Assembly: GCA_003140785.1 (NCBI GenBank)
Contig: PLKY01000327.1
Location: 1-5,715, forward strand
Reading direction: 5' to 3'
Source of the DNA: Acidobacteriaceae bacterium
GTDB taxonomy: Bacteria; Acidobacteriota; Terriglobia; Terriglobales; Acidobacteriaceae
Length of the DNA: 5,715 nt
This document shows positions 1-5,715 of this stretch, one piece after another (the first letter of the stretch is position 1; the number at the start of each line of letters is the position of its first letter). The notes beneath the pieces were generated by a model. It saw nothing but the letters and a program-made list of their open reading frames with translations. It ran no database searches and had not been told where the DNA came from. The translations under genes were made by a program, and so were the position numbers.

Positions 1-22
1 GGGATCAGGGATCAGGGATCAG
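1..22. repeat. Tandem heptamer repeat GGGATCA, three copies, at window edge
   Basis: Bases 1-21 are three perfect head-to-tail copies of GGGATCA, and base 22 (G) begins a fourth unit that then breaks off. The array starts at the first base of the window, so the true copy number is unknown and may be larger. It lies 53 bases beyond the stop codon of the leftward glycosyltransferase gene, in non-coding DNA. Short heptameric tandem repeats between genes are known in other bacteria, for example the STRR repeats of cyanobacteria. Whether this one belongs to a dispersed family in this genome cannot be seen here. Confidence 0.85.
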
Positions 23-74
23 CTTTGATGCTTGTCTCTGATTTGCGGATGTGCTGAAGCCACTTCGCAGTGAC

Positions 75-1346
75 TCAGGATGCGATTTGCTGCATGGCTT
101 GCACGTCTTGCCGGGCCTTGAATTCCATTTGCAGAACAGCCGCTAGCTTGAAGTGAAAATCGGTTGGCTTGCCCATGCGCAGCCGGGTTTGCAACGTCTG
201 GGTCGCCAGTAAGAGATTGCCAACCTGGAGAGAAGCTGCCGCGAGTATGTCATACAACTCACCGTATGCGGGGGCCGATTCCACCGCGCGCTGCATGCGG
301 CGAACGCCTTCAGCCACGGAGCCAAGATTCACGTCGCAAGCGCCGCGTTTGGCTTCGCTCAGCGGTGAAGCTTCTCCAAGGTCTGCCACCTGCACATAGG
401 CCGCGCGAGCCTGCGTGAAGTTGCCGGAATGAAAATGGGCGTCGCCCACTGCCTGATAAAGCAGGCCAGTTTGTAACCCCAGACTCGAGGCTCGCTCGAG
501 GCGGACGAGTGCTTCAGGGAGCTTTGTCAATCGAACCAGGCAGACACCGGCATAGAGCCATGCGGCGGCAGATTCGGGACTCAGCTCACATACTCGTTCA
601 AAGTGGGCCAGGGCAGCGGCGGGGCGACGCGCGTGCTCCAGTTCCGCCAGCCCCATTTCGATAAGAGCTTGCGGATCATCTGGGTTTGCGCAGAGCTTTT
701 TCTCGCCTAAAACGTGGTAGAGTTCGTCCTTCTTCTGGCGGTCGGTTTCGGCGTCTTCGGCATGCCCGAAGTGGTGGACCACAAAATCCGCGCGCCCTGT
801 AGCAAGATTCAATGCTGCCAGTCGTTTCGTGATGGTCTCATGCACGCAGCCTTCGTAATAAATGCCTGGATGGCTGCGGAAGAGGCGCGTTGTGGGCAGC
901 GGAACGTACGCCGGGTAAGGCCTGGACTCTTCGAAAGTCACTGGGTTCGGCTTTGCTGTCTGGAAGCCGAGGCGCGCGTTCATGTCGCGCATGTAGTTCC
1001 AGCGCGGGTTGTGGTAGGCGAAGGCAATGTGGGAATCGATCAACTTGCTGATGCGCGCGCCGCCCGCAGCGTCGAGCATTTCGTCGGCATCGAGCACTAG
1101 GATCCAGTCGCACTTGCGGTGTTCGAGGACGCGATTGCGTGCGCGCGAAAAATCCTGCTCCCAGGGAATCGAAACGACCTCGGCACCGAAACCGCGGGCG
1201 ATGGTCGCGCTGTCATCCGTGGAACCGGTGTCGCCGACGATGATGCGATCGACGAACGGGGCGACACTCTGGAGGCATCGCGCGAGAACGGACGCGCCGT
1301 CTTTCACGATCATCGAGAGTTCAACGGTGCGCTTCATCTGAAGCAT
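75..1346 (-). CDS. Family 2 glycosyltransferase with C-terminal TPR repeats
   Basis: This gene encodes a 423-residue protein that should transfer a sugar from a nucleotide-sugar donor; donor and acceptor are unknown. Residues about 9-200 form a GT-A fold catalytic domain. Seen in it are the N-terminal strand ELSMIVKDGA, the nucleotide-binding stretch IIVGDTGSTDDS (residues 35-46), PWEQDFSRARN, the metal/donor DxD-type motif DADE (86-89), a YEGCVHE motif (164-170) and VVHHFGH (189-195). This combination is typical of the WaaE/SunS-like GT2 group (cd02511 type). Residues about 222-400 are helical and Ala/Leu-rich with TPR spacing (for example NPDDPQALIEMGLAEL and SPESAAAWLYAGVCL), a likely protein or peptide docking surface. 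No signal peptide or membrane segment is visible, so the protein is probably cytoplasmic. The start is uncertain: ATG 1346 and ATG 1337 (MKRTVELS) are both possible, and neither has a clear Shine-Dalgarno. It lies downstream of the SOD gene in the same direction but is probably a separate unit. Confidence 0.9.
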   Translation of the reverse strand: MLQMKRTVELSMIVKDGASVLARCLQSVAPFVDRIIVGDTGSTDDSATIARGFGAEVVSIPWEQDFSRARNRVLEHRKCDWILVLDADEMLDAAGGARISKLIDSHIAFAYHNPRWNYMRDMNARLGFQTAKPNPVTFEESRPYPAYVPLPTTRLFRSHPGIYYEGCVHETITKRLAALNLATGRADFVVHHFGHAEDAETDRQKKDELYHVLGEKKLCANPDDPQALIEMGLAELEHARRPAAALAHFERVCELSPESAAAWLYAGVCLVRLTKLPEALVRLERASSLGLQTGLLYQAVGDAHFHSGNFTQARAAYVQVADLGEASPLSEAKRGACDVNLGSVAEGVRRMQRAVESAPAYGELYDILAAASLQVGNLLLATQTLQTRLRMGKPTDFHFKLAAVLQMEFKARQDVQAMQQIAS

Positions 1347-1563
1347 CTATATCGGCCAGTGAGCCCGTTTATTCCAACCTGGAAGGTACTCGGGTCGGAA
1401 CGCAATGTCGATCCTTAAGTTATTGAGGCAAGAAGAGATGCAGCTGGTGCTTAGTGAAAGAGGATAGGCGGGATTGGAACGAAAGTGCGGTTAAGCGGAC
1501 GGGACTCGCCCCGCAAAGGGAAGAGCCCCGCGCCCTCATTTCTACTGTCGGGTTTGAATCTTC
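1347..1563. other. Intergenic gap between SOD stop and glycosyltransferase start
   Basis: This 217-base stretch separates two genes that both read leftwards. I see no tRNA, no credible short gene and no convincing promoter for the glycosyltransferase. The SOD-proximal part is GC-rich with an imperfect hairpin (1499-1531). The part nearer the glycosyltransferase has lower GC and no recognisable -35/-10 pair. The word AGTGCGGTTAAG at 1484-1495 recurs inverted upstream of the SOD gene (2226-2237). Confidence 0.6.
1499..1531 (-). terminator. Possible GC-rich hairpin downstream of SOD gene
   Basis: Read on the minus strand, the arms GCGGGGCTC (1523-1531) and GAGTCCCGT (1499-1507) pair over nine positions with two G-U pairs, around a 15-base loop. 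The hairpin starts 32 bases beyond the SOD stop codon, where a transcription terminator would be expected. No T-run follows it, so it is not a classical intrinsic terminator. It could be an mRNA 3' stabilising stem, a tract-less terminator, or a chance fold in GC-rich DNA. Confidence 0.25.
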
Positions 1564-2187
1564 TTACCCTTTGGCGGTAGCGAAGCGCTTGTTGACTTCA
1601 GCCCAGTTCACGACGCTCCACCATGCGGCAAGGTAGTCGGGACGCTTGTTCTGGTACTTGAGGTAGTAGGCGTGTTCCCAGACATCGTTGCCGAGGATGG
1701 GATAGAGGCCCTGGCTCAACGGCGAATCCTGGTTAGGAGTGGTGATGACTTTCAGCTTGCCACCCTGGAAGACGAGCCAGCCCCAGCCGGAGCCGAATTG
1801 CTTGGCGGTGGTCTCGTTGAAGGTCTTCTTGAATGCTTCAAAGTCGCCGAAGTCGGCGGAAATCTGCTTGGCGATGTCGCCGGTGGGCGCGCCGCCGATG
1901 CCGGATGTGCCGGGCTTGCCCATCAGAAGCCAGAAGGCGGAATGGTTCGAGTGGCCGCCGCCATTGTTGCGGACCACGGTGCGGATATCTTCAGGGATCG
2001 CATTCAGGTCCTTGATCAGGTCGTCGACCGATTTGGCGGCGAGCTGCGGATGCTTCTCAAGAGCGGCATTGACGTTGTTGATGTAGGTCTGGTGGTGCTT
2101 GTCGTGGTGGAGCTTCATGGTCTCGGCATCGATAAAAGGTTCGAGACCCGCATAATCGTACGGAAGTGGAGCAAGTTCGTAGGCCAT
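1564..2187 (-). CDS. sodA: Superoxide dismutase, Fe/Mn family, Mn-type
   Basis: This gene encodes a complete 207-residue superoxide dismutase, which converts superoxide to oxygen and hydrogen peroxide. There is no signal peptide, so it should act in the cytoplasm, normally as a dimer or tetramer. All four metal ligands are present: His27 (in LHHDKHH), His82 (in GGHSNHS), and Asp168 and His172 (in the signature DVWEHAYY, 168-175). Tyr35 of the second-shell network is also kept. Metal type is read from two positions: Gly77 in the GGG stretch before the second ligand, and Gln153 in NQDSPL (equivalent to Gln146 of E. coli SodA). Both point to manganese, although cambialistic use cannot be excluded. 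Length is normal for the family. The ATG at 2187 is supported by a strong Shine-Dalgarno (2197-2202). The gene is divergent from the GH15 gene, and its TAA stop is at 1564-1566. Confidence 0.97.
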   Translation of the reverse strand: MAYELAPLPYDYAGLEPFIDAETMKLHHDKHHQTYINNVNAALEKHPQLAAKSVDDLIKDLNAIPEDIRTVVRNNGGGHSNHSAFWLLMGKPGTSGIGGAPTGDIAKQISADFGDFEAFKKTFNETTAKQFGSGWGWLVFQGGKLKVITTPNQDSPLSQGLYPILGNDVWEHAYYLKYQNKRPDYLAAWWSVVNWAEVNKRFATAKG

Positions 2188-2196
2188 CGGGGAAAT

Positions 2197-2202
2197 CTCC
2201 TT
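2197..2202 (-). promoter_or_regulatory. Ribosome-binding site of the SOD gene
   Basis: On the minus strand this reads AAGGAG (within GAAGGAGAT, 2195-2203), with nine bases between it and the ATG at 2187. It is the only strong Shine-Dalgarno near this gene and fixes the start codon. It also suggests efficient translation. Confidence 0.85.
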
Positions 2203-2210
2203 CGTAACGG

Positions 2211-2216
2211 ATTGTA
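2211..2216 (-). promoter_or_regulatory. Possible -10 element of the SOD promoter
   Basis: The minus strand reads TACAAT here, a five-of-six match to the TATAAT consensus, 24 bases upstream of the SOD ATG. Transcription would begin near 2204 and give a very short leader that just includes the Shine-Dalgarno. No good -35 hexamer lies 16-19 bases further upstream, so the site would need an activator or may be fortuitous. An imperfect dyad (2216-2237) covers the region where the spacer would be. Confidence 0.3.
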
Positions 2217-2237
2217 CTGCGCTGACTTAACCGCACT

Positions 2238-2291
2238 GATTGTGAAAAGTGGATTTGGGCCGCGGCGGCATGAAACCGAATCTTCACAATC
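2238..2291. repeat. Perfect 9-bp inverted repeat upstream of SOD gene
   Basis: GATTGTGAA at 2238-2246 is repeated as its exact reverse complement TTCACAATC at 2283-2291, with 36 bases between the arms. The arms lie 51-104 bases upstream of the SOD ATG, in the zone where activators or repressors commonly bind. Each arm contains a TGTGA/TCACA half-site like those read by CRP/FNR-family regulators, but the spacing is far wider than a normal CRP site. It could be a pair of operator half-sites or the base of a long-looped stem. Function is inference. Confidence 0.4.
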
Positions 2292-2592
2292 TCAGACGCG
2301 GCTCTGTGGTTGGATGAGAAGCAATGGCAGGGCGAGAAGCAAAGTGACCTCTGTTCGTTTGATGCAAAGTCGTCCGTCTCCGAGCGGCCATGCCGAATTG
2401 GCTGTCGGGCCGTCCCTTGATGTTATTTCTGGTCGTGCGATCTCCCACAACTGGATGGATGCAGCAAGAGGCGGGTGAGGTGCGAAACTAATTGAGGACG
2501 CAGCCGGAAACCTTTGCCTCACCAAAACATCGATTAAGAAGACGGAACGAGAGAGCCTTGACTTCCCCCATCCCACCGAATGGTAGCGACGA

Positions 2593-5058
2593 GTGAACGA
2601 GCAGCCCCTCTATCGTTGGCTTGACCAGCAGGGCGAGGCGTTTGGCGCGCCGGGTCTTGAACCACGCTGGACATCGAGCGTGAAAGACGCGATCGGCACG
2701 GCGTACGCAGCATCGAGCCGCGTCTGGTACACCTGCTCGCACGGAATTCTGAACGAGATCTACCACCCCACAATCGACCATGCCCAGGTGCGGGACATGG
2801 AGTTTCTGGTCACCGATGGGGAGACGTTTGCGCACGAAGAAAAGCGCGACCTGGTGACGACCTTTGAGTACATCCATCCCGAGGCGCTGGGTGTGCGGTA
2901 TGTGAATCGCGATCCGGAGGGGCGCTACAGCCTGACACGTGAGATTATTTGCGATCCGCACCATTCGGTGGTTCTGCAGTGGGTCAAGATCGAAGGGCAC
3001 GAGGAGCTTTTGCCACGACTAAAGGTTTATGCGCTGCTGGCGCCGCATCTCGACGGCGGCGGAGCGGAGAATACGGCGCGGGCGTTGGATATTGCGGGAA
3101 ACAAGGCGCTGCTGGCGTGGAAGAACCAGTGGTCGCTGGCGATGGGCGCGAGCTGTGGATTTTCGCGTGTCAGCTGCGGGTTTGTAGGCGCGAGCGACGG
3201 TTGGCGCGACGTGATGGAAAAATACCGCATGGCATGGGAGTTTGGTTCGGCCACCAATGGCAACATTGCGGTGATGGGCGAACTGAACCTTGGTGCTGCC
3301 GGTTCCGACGGGTCGCGGACGTTTCTGGTGGCGATCGGGATTGGCGAGGGGCATCATACGGCGTTGCAAAAAACGATGAGCGCGCTGGCGATGCCGTTCG
3401 AGCGACACCGCGCGCGATTTGTCGAGCAATGGCACAGGGTGGCAAATCCGGAATGGCTGGCGGCGAAGTCGCGGGATGGCGGCAAGCTGATGCGAGCCAG
3501 CCACAACGTCGTGCTGGCGCATGAGGACAAGACCTATGCGGGGGCGTTTGTCGCGTCGTTGTCGATTCCGTGGGGGCAGGCCAAGAGCGACGACGATCTG
3601 GGCGGCTATCACCTTGTGTGGACGCGGGACATGGTGCAAACGGCGAGCGCGCTGCTGGCGTGCGGGCGGGCCGAGACGGCGCTGCGCGCGTTGGTTTATC
3701 TGGCTTGCACGCAAAAACCGGATGGTGGATTCGCGCAGAATTTCTGGGTAGATGGGCGGCCTTATTGGTCCGGCGAGCAGTTGGACGAAGTGGCGTTTCC
3801 GATCATCCTGGCATGGCGATTGTGGAAGGCCGATGGGCTGGGCAACATGGAAATCTTCCCGTTCGTTGAACGCGCGGCGGGATTCCTGGTGCGCCATGCG
3901 CCGATCACACACCAGGAACGATGGGAGGAAAACGCCGGCTATTCGCCTTCCACGCTGGCCGCGGTCGTCTCGGGGTTGATCTGCGCGGCGGAGATTGCGC
4001 GGGCTCATGATGCCGTCGAGCGGGCGATATTCTATGAGGATTTTGCCGACTGGATCGAACATCATCTCGAAGATTGGACGGTCACGAATGAAGGCGTTTT
4101 GCTGCCTGGGGTGCGGCGGCACTATATGCGCATTCGTCCGCCGGAGAAGGGCGAAGCCTATGCGTGCGAGGCTTGCGGCGCCGAGACGATCCACCTCAAC
4201 AACCGGCCGCCGGGCACGCGCGATTGGTTTGAAGCTCGTGAGGTGATCGATGGCGGATTTCTTGAGTTGGTTCGGTATGGGGTGCGGCGCGCCGATGATC
4301 CATTGATGGTGGATTCACTGAAAGTGGTGGATGCGGTGCTGAAACGCGAGCTTCCGCAGGGACCGGGATGGTTGCGCTACAACTACGATGGCTATGGTGA
4401 CCGGCCCGACGGCGGCCCGTTTCTTGGACGGGGGCAGGGACGCGTCTGGCCGTTGCTGACGGGAGAGCGCGCGCATTACGAGCTGGCCGCGGGGAATGAC
4501 ATTACACCGCTGATCGAGACTTACGAGCGATTTGCCACCACGGGTCAGATGATGCCGGAGCAGGTGTGGGATGAGCCGAATTCCCCGTCGGCGCGGCTGC
4601 AATTTGGCCAGCCTGCGGGGTCGGCGGTGCCGCTGGTCTGGGCGCACGCCGAATATCTGAAGCTGCTGCGATCGGCTCTGGACGGGAAGGTCTTTGACCG
4701 CATCGAACCGGTCTATGCGCGGTATTGCAAACCGGAAGGCAGGAAGGGGCTGCGCGGCGATATTGAGATCTACTCATTGCGCCGGCCCATTCAGAAGCTC
4801 CCAGCGGGTGCCACGCTGCGCATTCTTCACGAAGACCGGTTCGCTGTGACCTGGTCGGCAGATGGGTGGAAGACAGTGAACGTGAGCCAGAGCCGCAGCC
4901 TGGGCAGCGCCGGGTACAGCGTTGATATTTCCACTGCGGGCTCACCCCCCGGTGGTGAACTATCATGGACTCTCCAATGGACTGAGCAAGGACGTTGGCT
5001 TGGCTACAACGTGAACCTCAAGATCGAAACTTCGCAACAAACAACAGGGACCATGTAG
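2593..5058 (+). CDS. Glycoside hydrolase family 15 glucoamylase/glucodextranase-type enzyme
   Basis: This 821-residue protein should release beta-D-glucose from non-reducing ends of alpha-glucans by an inverting mechanism. Residues about 18-285 resemble the beta-sandwich N-domain of bacterial glucoamylases and glucodextranases (GAPGLEPRW, SHGILNEIYHPTID, DMEFLVTDG). Residues about 295-690 are the (alpha/alpha)6 barrel: GGYHLVWTRDMVQ (337-349, with subsite -1 Arg345/Asp346), QLDE (396-399), RWEENAGYSPST with the proposed general acid Glu445, and MMPEQVWDEP with the proposed general base Glu656. Residues about 705-815 form a small beta-rich C-terminal domain. No signal peptide is seen, so intracellular glycogen or maltodextrin is a likely substrate; alpha-1,6-glucan (dextran) or trehalose cannot be excluded. 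The start is GTG, just after an in-frame TAG (2584-2586) and without a clear Shine-Dalgarno. The next in-frame GTG (residue 30) would remove conserved residues. Transketolase follows in the same direction after 67 bases. Confidence 0.92.
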   Translation: MNEQPLYRWLDQQGEAFGAPGLEPRWTSSVKDAIGTAYAASSRVWYTCSHGILNEIYHPTIDHAQVRDMEFLVTDGETFAHEEKRDLVTTFEYIHPEALGVRYVNRDPEGRYSLTREIICDPHHSVVLQWVKIEGHEELLPRLKVYALLAPHLDGGGAENTARALDIAGNKALLAWKNQWSLAMGASCGFSRVSCGFVGASDGWRDVMEKYRMAWEFGSATNGNIAVMGELNLGAAGSDGSRTFLVAIGIGEGHHTALQKTMSALAMPFERHRARFVEQWHRVANPEWLAAKSRDGGKLMRASHNVVLAHEDKTYAGAFVASLSIPWGQAKSDDDLGGYHLVWTRDMVQTASALLACGRAETALRALVYLACTQKPDGGFAQNFWVDGRPYWSGEQLDEVAFPIILAWRLWKADGLGNMEIFPFVERAAGFLVRHAPITHQERWEENAGYSPSTLAAVVSGLICAAEIARAHDAVERAIFYEDFADWIEHHLEDWTVTNEGVLLPGVRRHYMRIRPPEKGEAYACEACGAETIHLNNRPPGTRDWFEAREVIDGGFLELVRYGVRRADDPLMVDSLKVVDAVLKRELPQGPGWLRYNYDGYGDRPDGGPFLGRGQGRVWPLLTGERAHYELAAGNDITPLIETYERFATTGQMMPEQVWDEPNSPSARLQFGQPAGSAVPLVWAHAEYLKLLRSALDGKVFDRIEPVYARYCKPEGRKGLRGDIEIYSLRRPIQKLPAGATLRILHEDRFAVTWSADGWKTVNVSQSRSLGSAGYSVDISTAGSPPGGELSWTLQWTEQGRWLGYNVNLKIETSQQTTGTM

Positions 5059-5125
5059 TTGCCAGCGGGAACCACGCAGCTGGTTGCTTGCGGACATCTC
5101 TCCCGGCGAAAGGATTGTACAAAGC
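5059..5125 (+). other. Short spacer between GH15 and transketolase genes
   Basis: These 67 bases separate two genes in the same direction. A small hairpin is possible (AACCA at 5070-5074 with TGGTT at 5081-5085, loop of six), or alternatively CCAGC at 5062-5066 with GCTGG at 5079-5083. No T-run follows, so it is not an intrinsic terminator. With no convincing promoter either, cotranscription of the two genes is the simplest reading. Confidence 0.45.
5109..5114 (+). promoter_or_regulatory. Ribosome-binding site of the transketolase gene
   Basis: AAAGGA lies 11 bases before the ATG at 5126. This is a slightly long but usable Shine-Dalgarno spacing. It supports that ATG as the start, together with the family-like N-terminus that follows. 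Confidence 0.6.
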
Positions 5126-5715
5126 ATGACTGCCACTCTTTCGGCACGCTCCATCGATGAGCTTTCTATCGACACATTGCGCTTGCTTGCCGTTGATGCG
5201 GTTGAAAAAGCGAAGAGCGGCCACCCCGGCGCTCCGCTGGGTTGTGCGCCCATTGCGTATCTGCTGTTTCACAAACTGATGAAGCACAATCCTGCGCATT
5301 TCAAGTGGGCGGATCGCGACCGGTTTGTTCTATCGAATGGACACGCCTCGGCGCTGCTGTATTCGACGCTGTTTCTCTCCGGGTACAAACTCACGATCGA
5401 CGATCTGAAGTCATTCCGGCAGTGGCACTCGAAGACGCCAGGACATCCTGAGTCGGGCGAGACGGACGGTGTGGAAGTGACGACGGGACCGCTGGGGCAG
5501 GGCTTCGGGATGGCCGTGGGCATGGCAATGGCAGAGAGGCACCTGGCTGCCGTCTACAACAAGCCGGGATTCGATATTGTGGACCACCACACCTATGTGC
5601 TGTGCGGCGATGGCGATCTGATGGAAGGAATCTCGCACGAGGCGGCATCACTGGCTGGAACGCTCGCGCTGGGTAAGCTGATTGTGCTGTACGATGACAA
5701 CCTGATTTCGCTCGT
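5126..5715 (+). CDS. tkt: Transketolase, N-terminal part (cut by window edge)
   Basis: The reading frame opens at ATG 5126 and stays open to the right edge, giving 196 residues of a protein that is normally about 650-700 long. Transketolase moves two-carbon ketol units between sugar phosphates in the pentose phosphate pathway, using thiamine diphosphate and a divalent metal in the cytoplasm. The visible part is the N-terminal cofactor-binding domain. It shows AKSGHPGAPLG with His33, DRFVLSNGHAS with His73, TPGHPE with His107, TTGPLGQG (119-126), and the thiamine diphosphate/metal motif GDGDLMEG (161-168) with its partner Asn192 in YDDN. These match the active-site histidines and the GDG-to-N motif of E. 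coli TktA. The motifs favour full transketolase over the related DXP synthase. It probably follows the GH15 gene in one operon. Nothing indicates truncation other than the window end. Confidence 0.95.
   Translation, partial: MTATLSARSIDELSIDTLRLLAVDAVEKAKSGHPGAPLGCAPIAYLLFHKLMKHNPAHFKWADRDRFVLSNGHASALLYSTLFLSGYKLTIDDLKSFRQWHSKTPGHPESGETDGVEVTTGPLGQGFGMAVGMAMAERHLAAVYNKPGFDIVDHHTYVLCGDGDLMEGISHEAASLAGTLALGKLIVLYDDNLISL

Larger units (their letters stand above)
2188..2592. other. Divergent intergenic region between SOD and GH15 genes
   Basis: These 405 bases lie between two gene starts that point away from each other, so they should hold both promoters. The SOD-proximal part carries the SOD Shine-Dalgarno, a possible -10, a dyad at 2216-2237 and a perfect 9-bp inverted repeat (2238-2246 with 2283-2291). 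The middle has a 9-bp direct repeat (GAGAAGCAA at 2316-2324 and 2334-2342). Nearer GH15, GGTGAGG (2474-2480) can pair with CCTCACC (2517-2523) across a long loop. A TTGACT at 2555-2560 resembles a -35 box but has no matching -10. Open frames crossing this region look like chance frames, with no family-like sequence and no ribosome-binding site. Confidence 0.7.

Noticed and set aside
714..1100. A 128-codon open frame on the plus strand opposite the glycosyltransferase
   Set aside because: It is a shadow of the GT2 codons, with no domain and no start signal.
1672..2478. A 268-codon open frame on the plus strand across the SOD gene and its upstream region
   Set aside because: Most of it is the mirror of the SOD codons. 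The non-overlapping end shows no recognisable domain and there is no ribosome-binding site.
2474..2523. GGTGAGG/CCTCACC pairing as a riboswitch or attenuator before GH15
   Set aside because: Only seven pairs close a loop of 36 bases. No known riboswitch core, leader peptide or terminator is visible.
2292..2576. A 94-codon open frame on the minus strand in the divergent intergenic region, with a hydrophobic C-terminal stretch
   Set aside because: There is no Shine-Dalgarno before its ATG, no recognisable family, and the composition looks random. It would occupy the region needed for both divergent promoters.
2555..2586. TTGACT (2555-2560) as a -35 box for the GH15 gene
   Set aside because: The hexamer 17 bases downstream is TGGTAG, a poor -10, and a start there would leave almost no leader. 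I do not call a promoter.
2488..3000. A 170-codon open frame on the minus strand over the GH15 start
   Set aside because: It is mostly antisense to the conserved GH15 N-domain and has no recognisable sequence of its own.
3019..4194. A 391-codon open frame on the minus strand inside the GH15 gene
   Set aside because: It is fully antisense to a gene with clear GH15 motifs, is very rich in Arg, Pro and His, and shows no family-like sequence. Long antisense frames are common in GC-rich coding DNA.
5062..5085. Small hairpins between GH15 and transketolase as a terminator
   Set aside because: The stems are only five pairs and no T-run follows.

Overview
The window looks like ordinary chromosomal DNA from a GC-rich, Gram-negative-type bacterium. 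An acidobacterium (Terriglobia/Acidobacteriia) is my best guess. The reasons are the style of the long GH15 glucoamylase-like protein sitting directly before a transketolase, a TPR-tailed family 2 glycosyltransferase, and a tandem GGGATCA heptamer at the left edge. This assignment is inference from protein character and would need a database search to confirm.

There are four protein genes in two divergent pairs. On the minus strand, reading leftwards from about 2190, come a Mn-type superoxide dismutase (1564-2187) and then, after a 217-base gap, a GT2 glycosyltransferase with a TPR C-terminal half (75-1346). On the plus strand, reading rightwards from 2593, come a GH15 glucoamylase/glucodextranase-type enzyme (2593-5058) and, 67 bases later, the N-terminal third of a transketolase (5126 to the right edge). 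The two pairs are separated by a 405-base divergent intergenic region (2188-2592). Its SOD-proximal half holds several small symmetric sequence elements.

Functionally, GH15 plus transketolase suggests intracellular breakdown of alpha-glucan (glycogen or maltodextrin) to glucose, feeding the non-oxidative pentose phosphate pathway. The GH15 protein has no visible signal peptide, which fits a cytoplasmic role. The superoxide dismutase is a cytoplasmic housekeeping detoxification enzyme with all metal ligands intact. The glycosyltransferase stands without obvious partners, and its acceptor cannot be read from this window.

I found no RNA gene, CRISPR array, transposase or phage gene. I see no clear sign of a previously undescribed system. 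The items worth a second look are small: the heptamer repeat at the left edge, a perfect 9-bp inverted repeat and a dyad upstream of the SOD gene, a GTG start without a ribosome-binding site for the GH15 gene, and a CxxC-containing stretch in the GH15 barrel.
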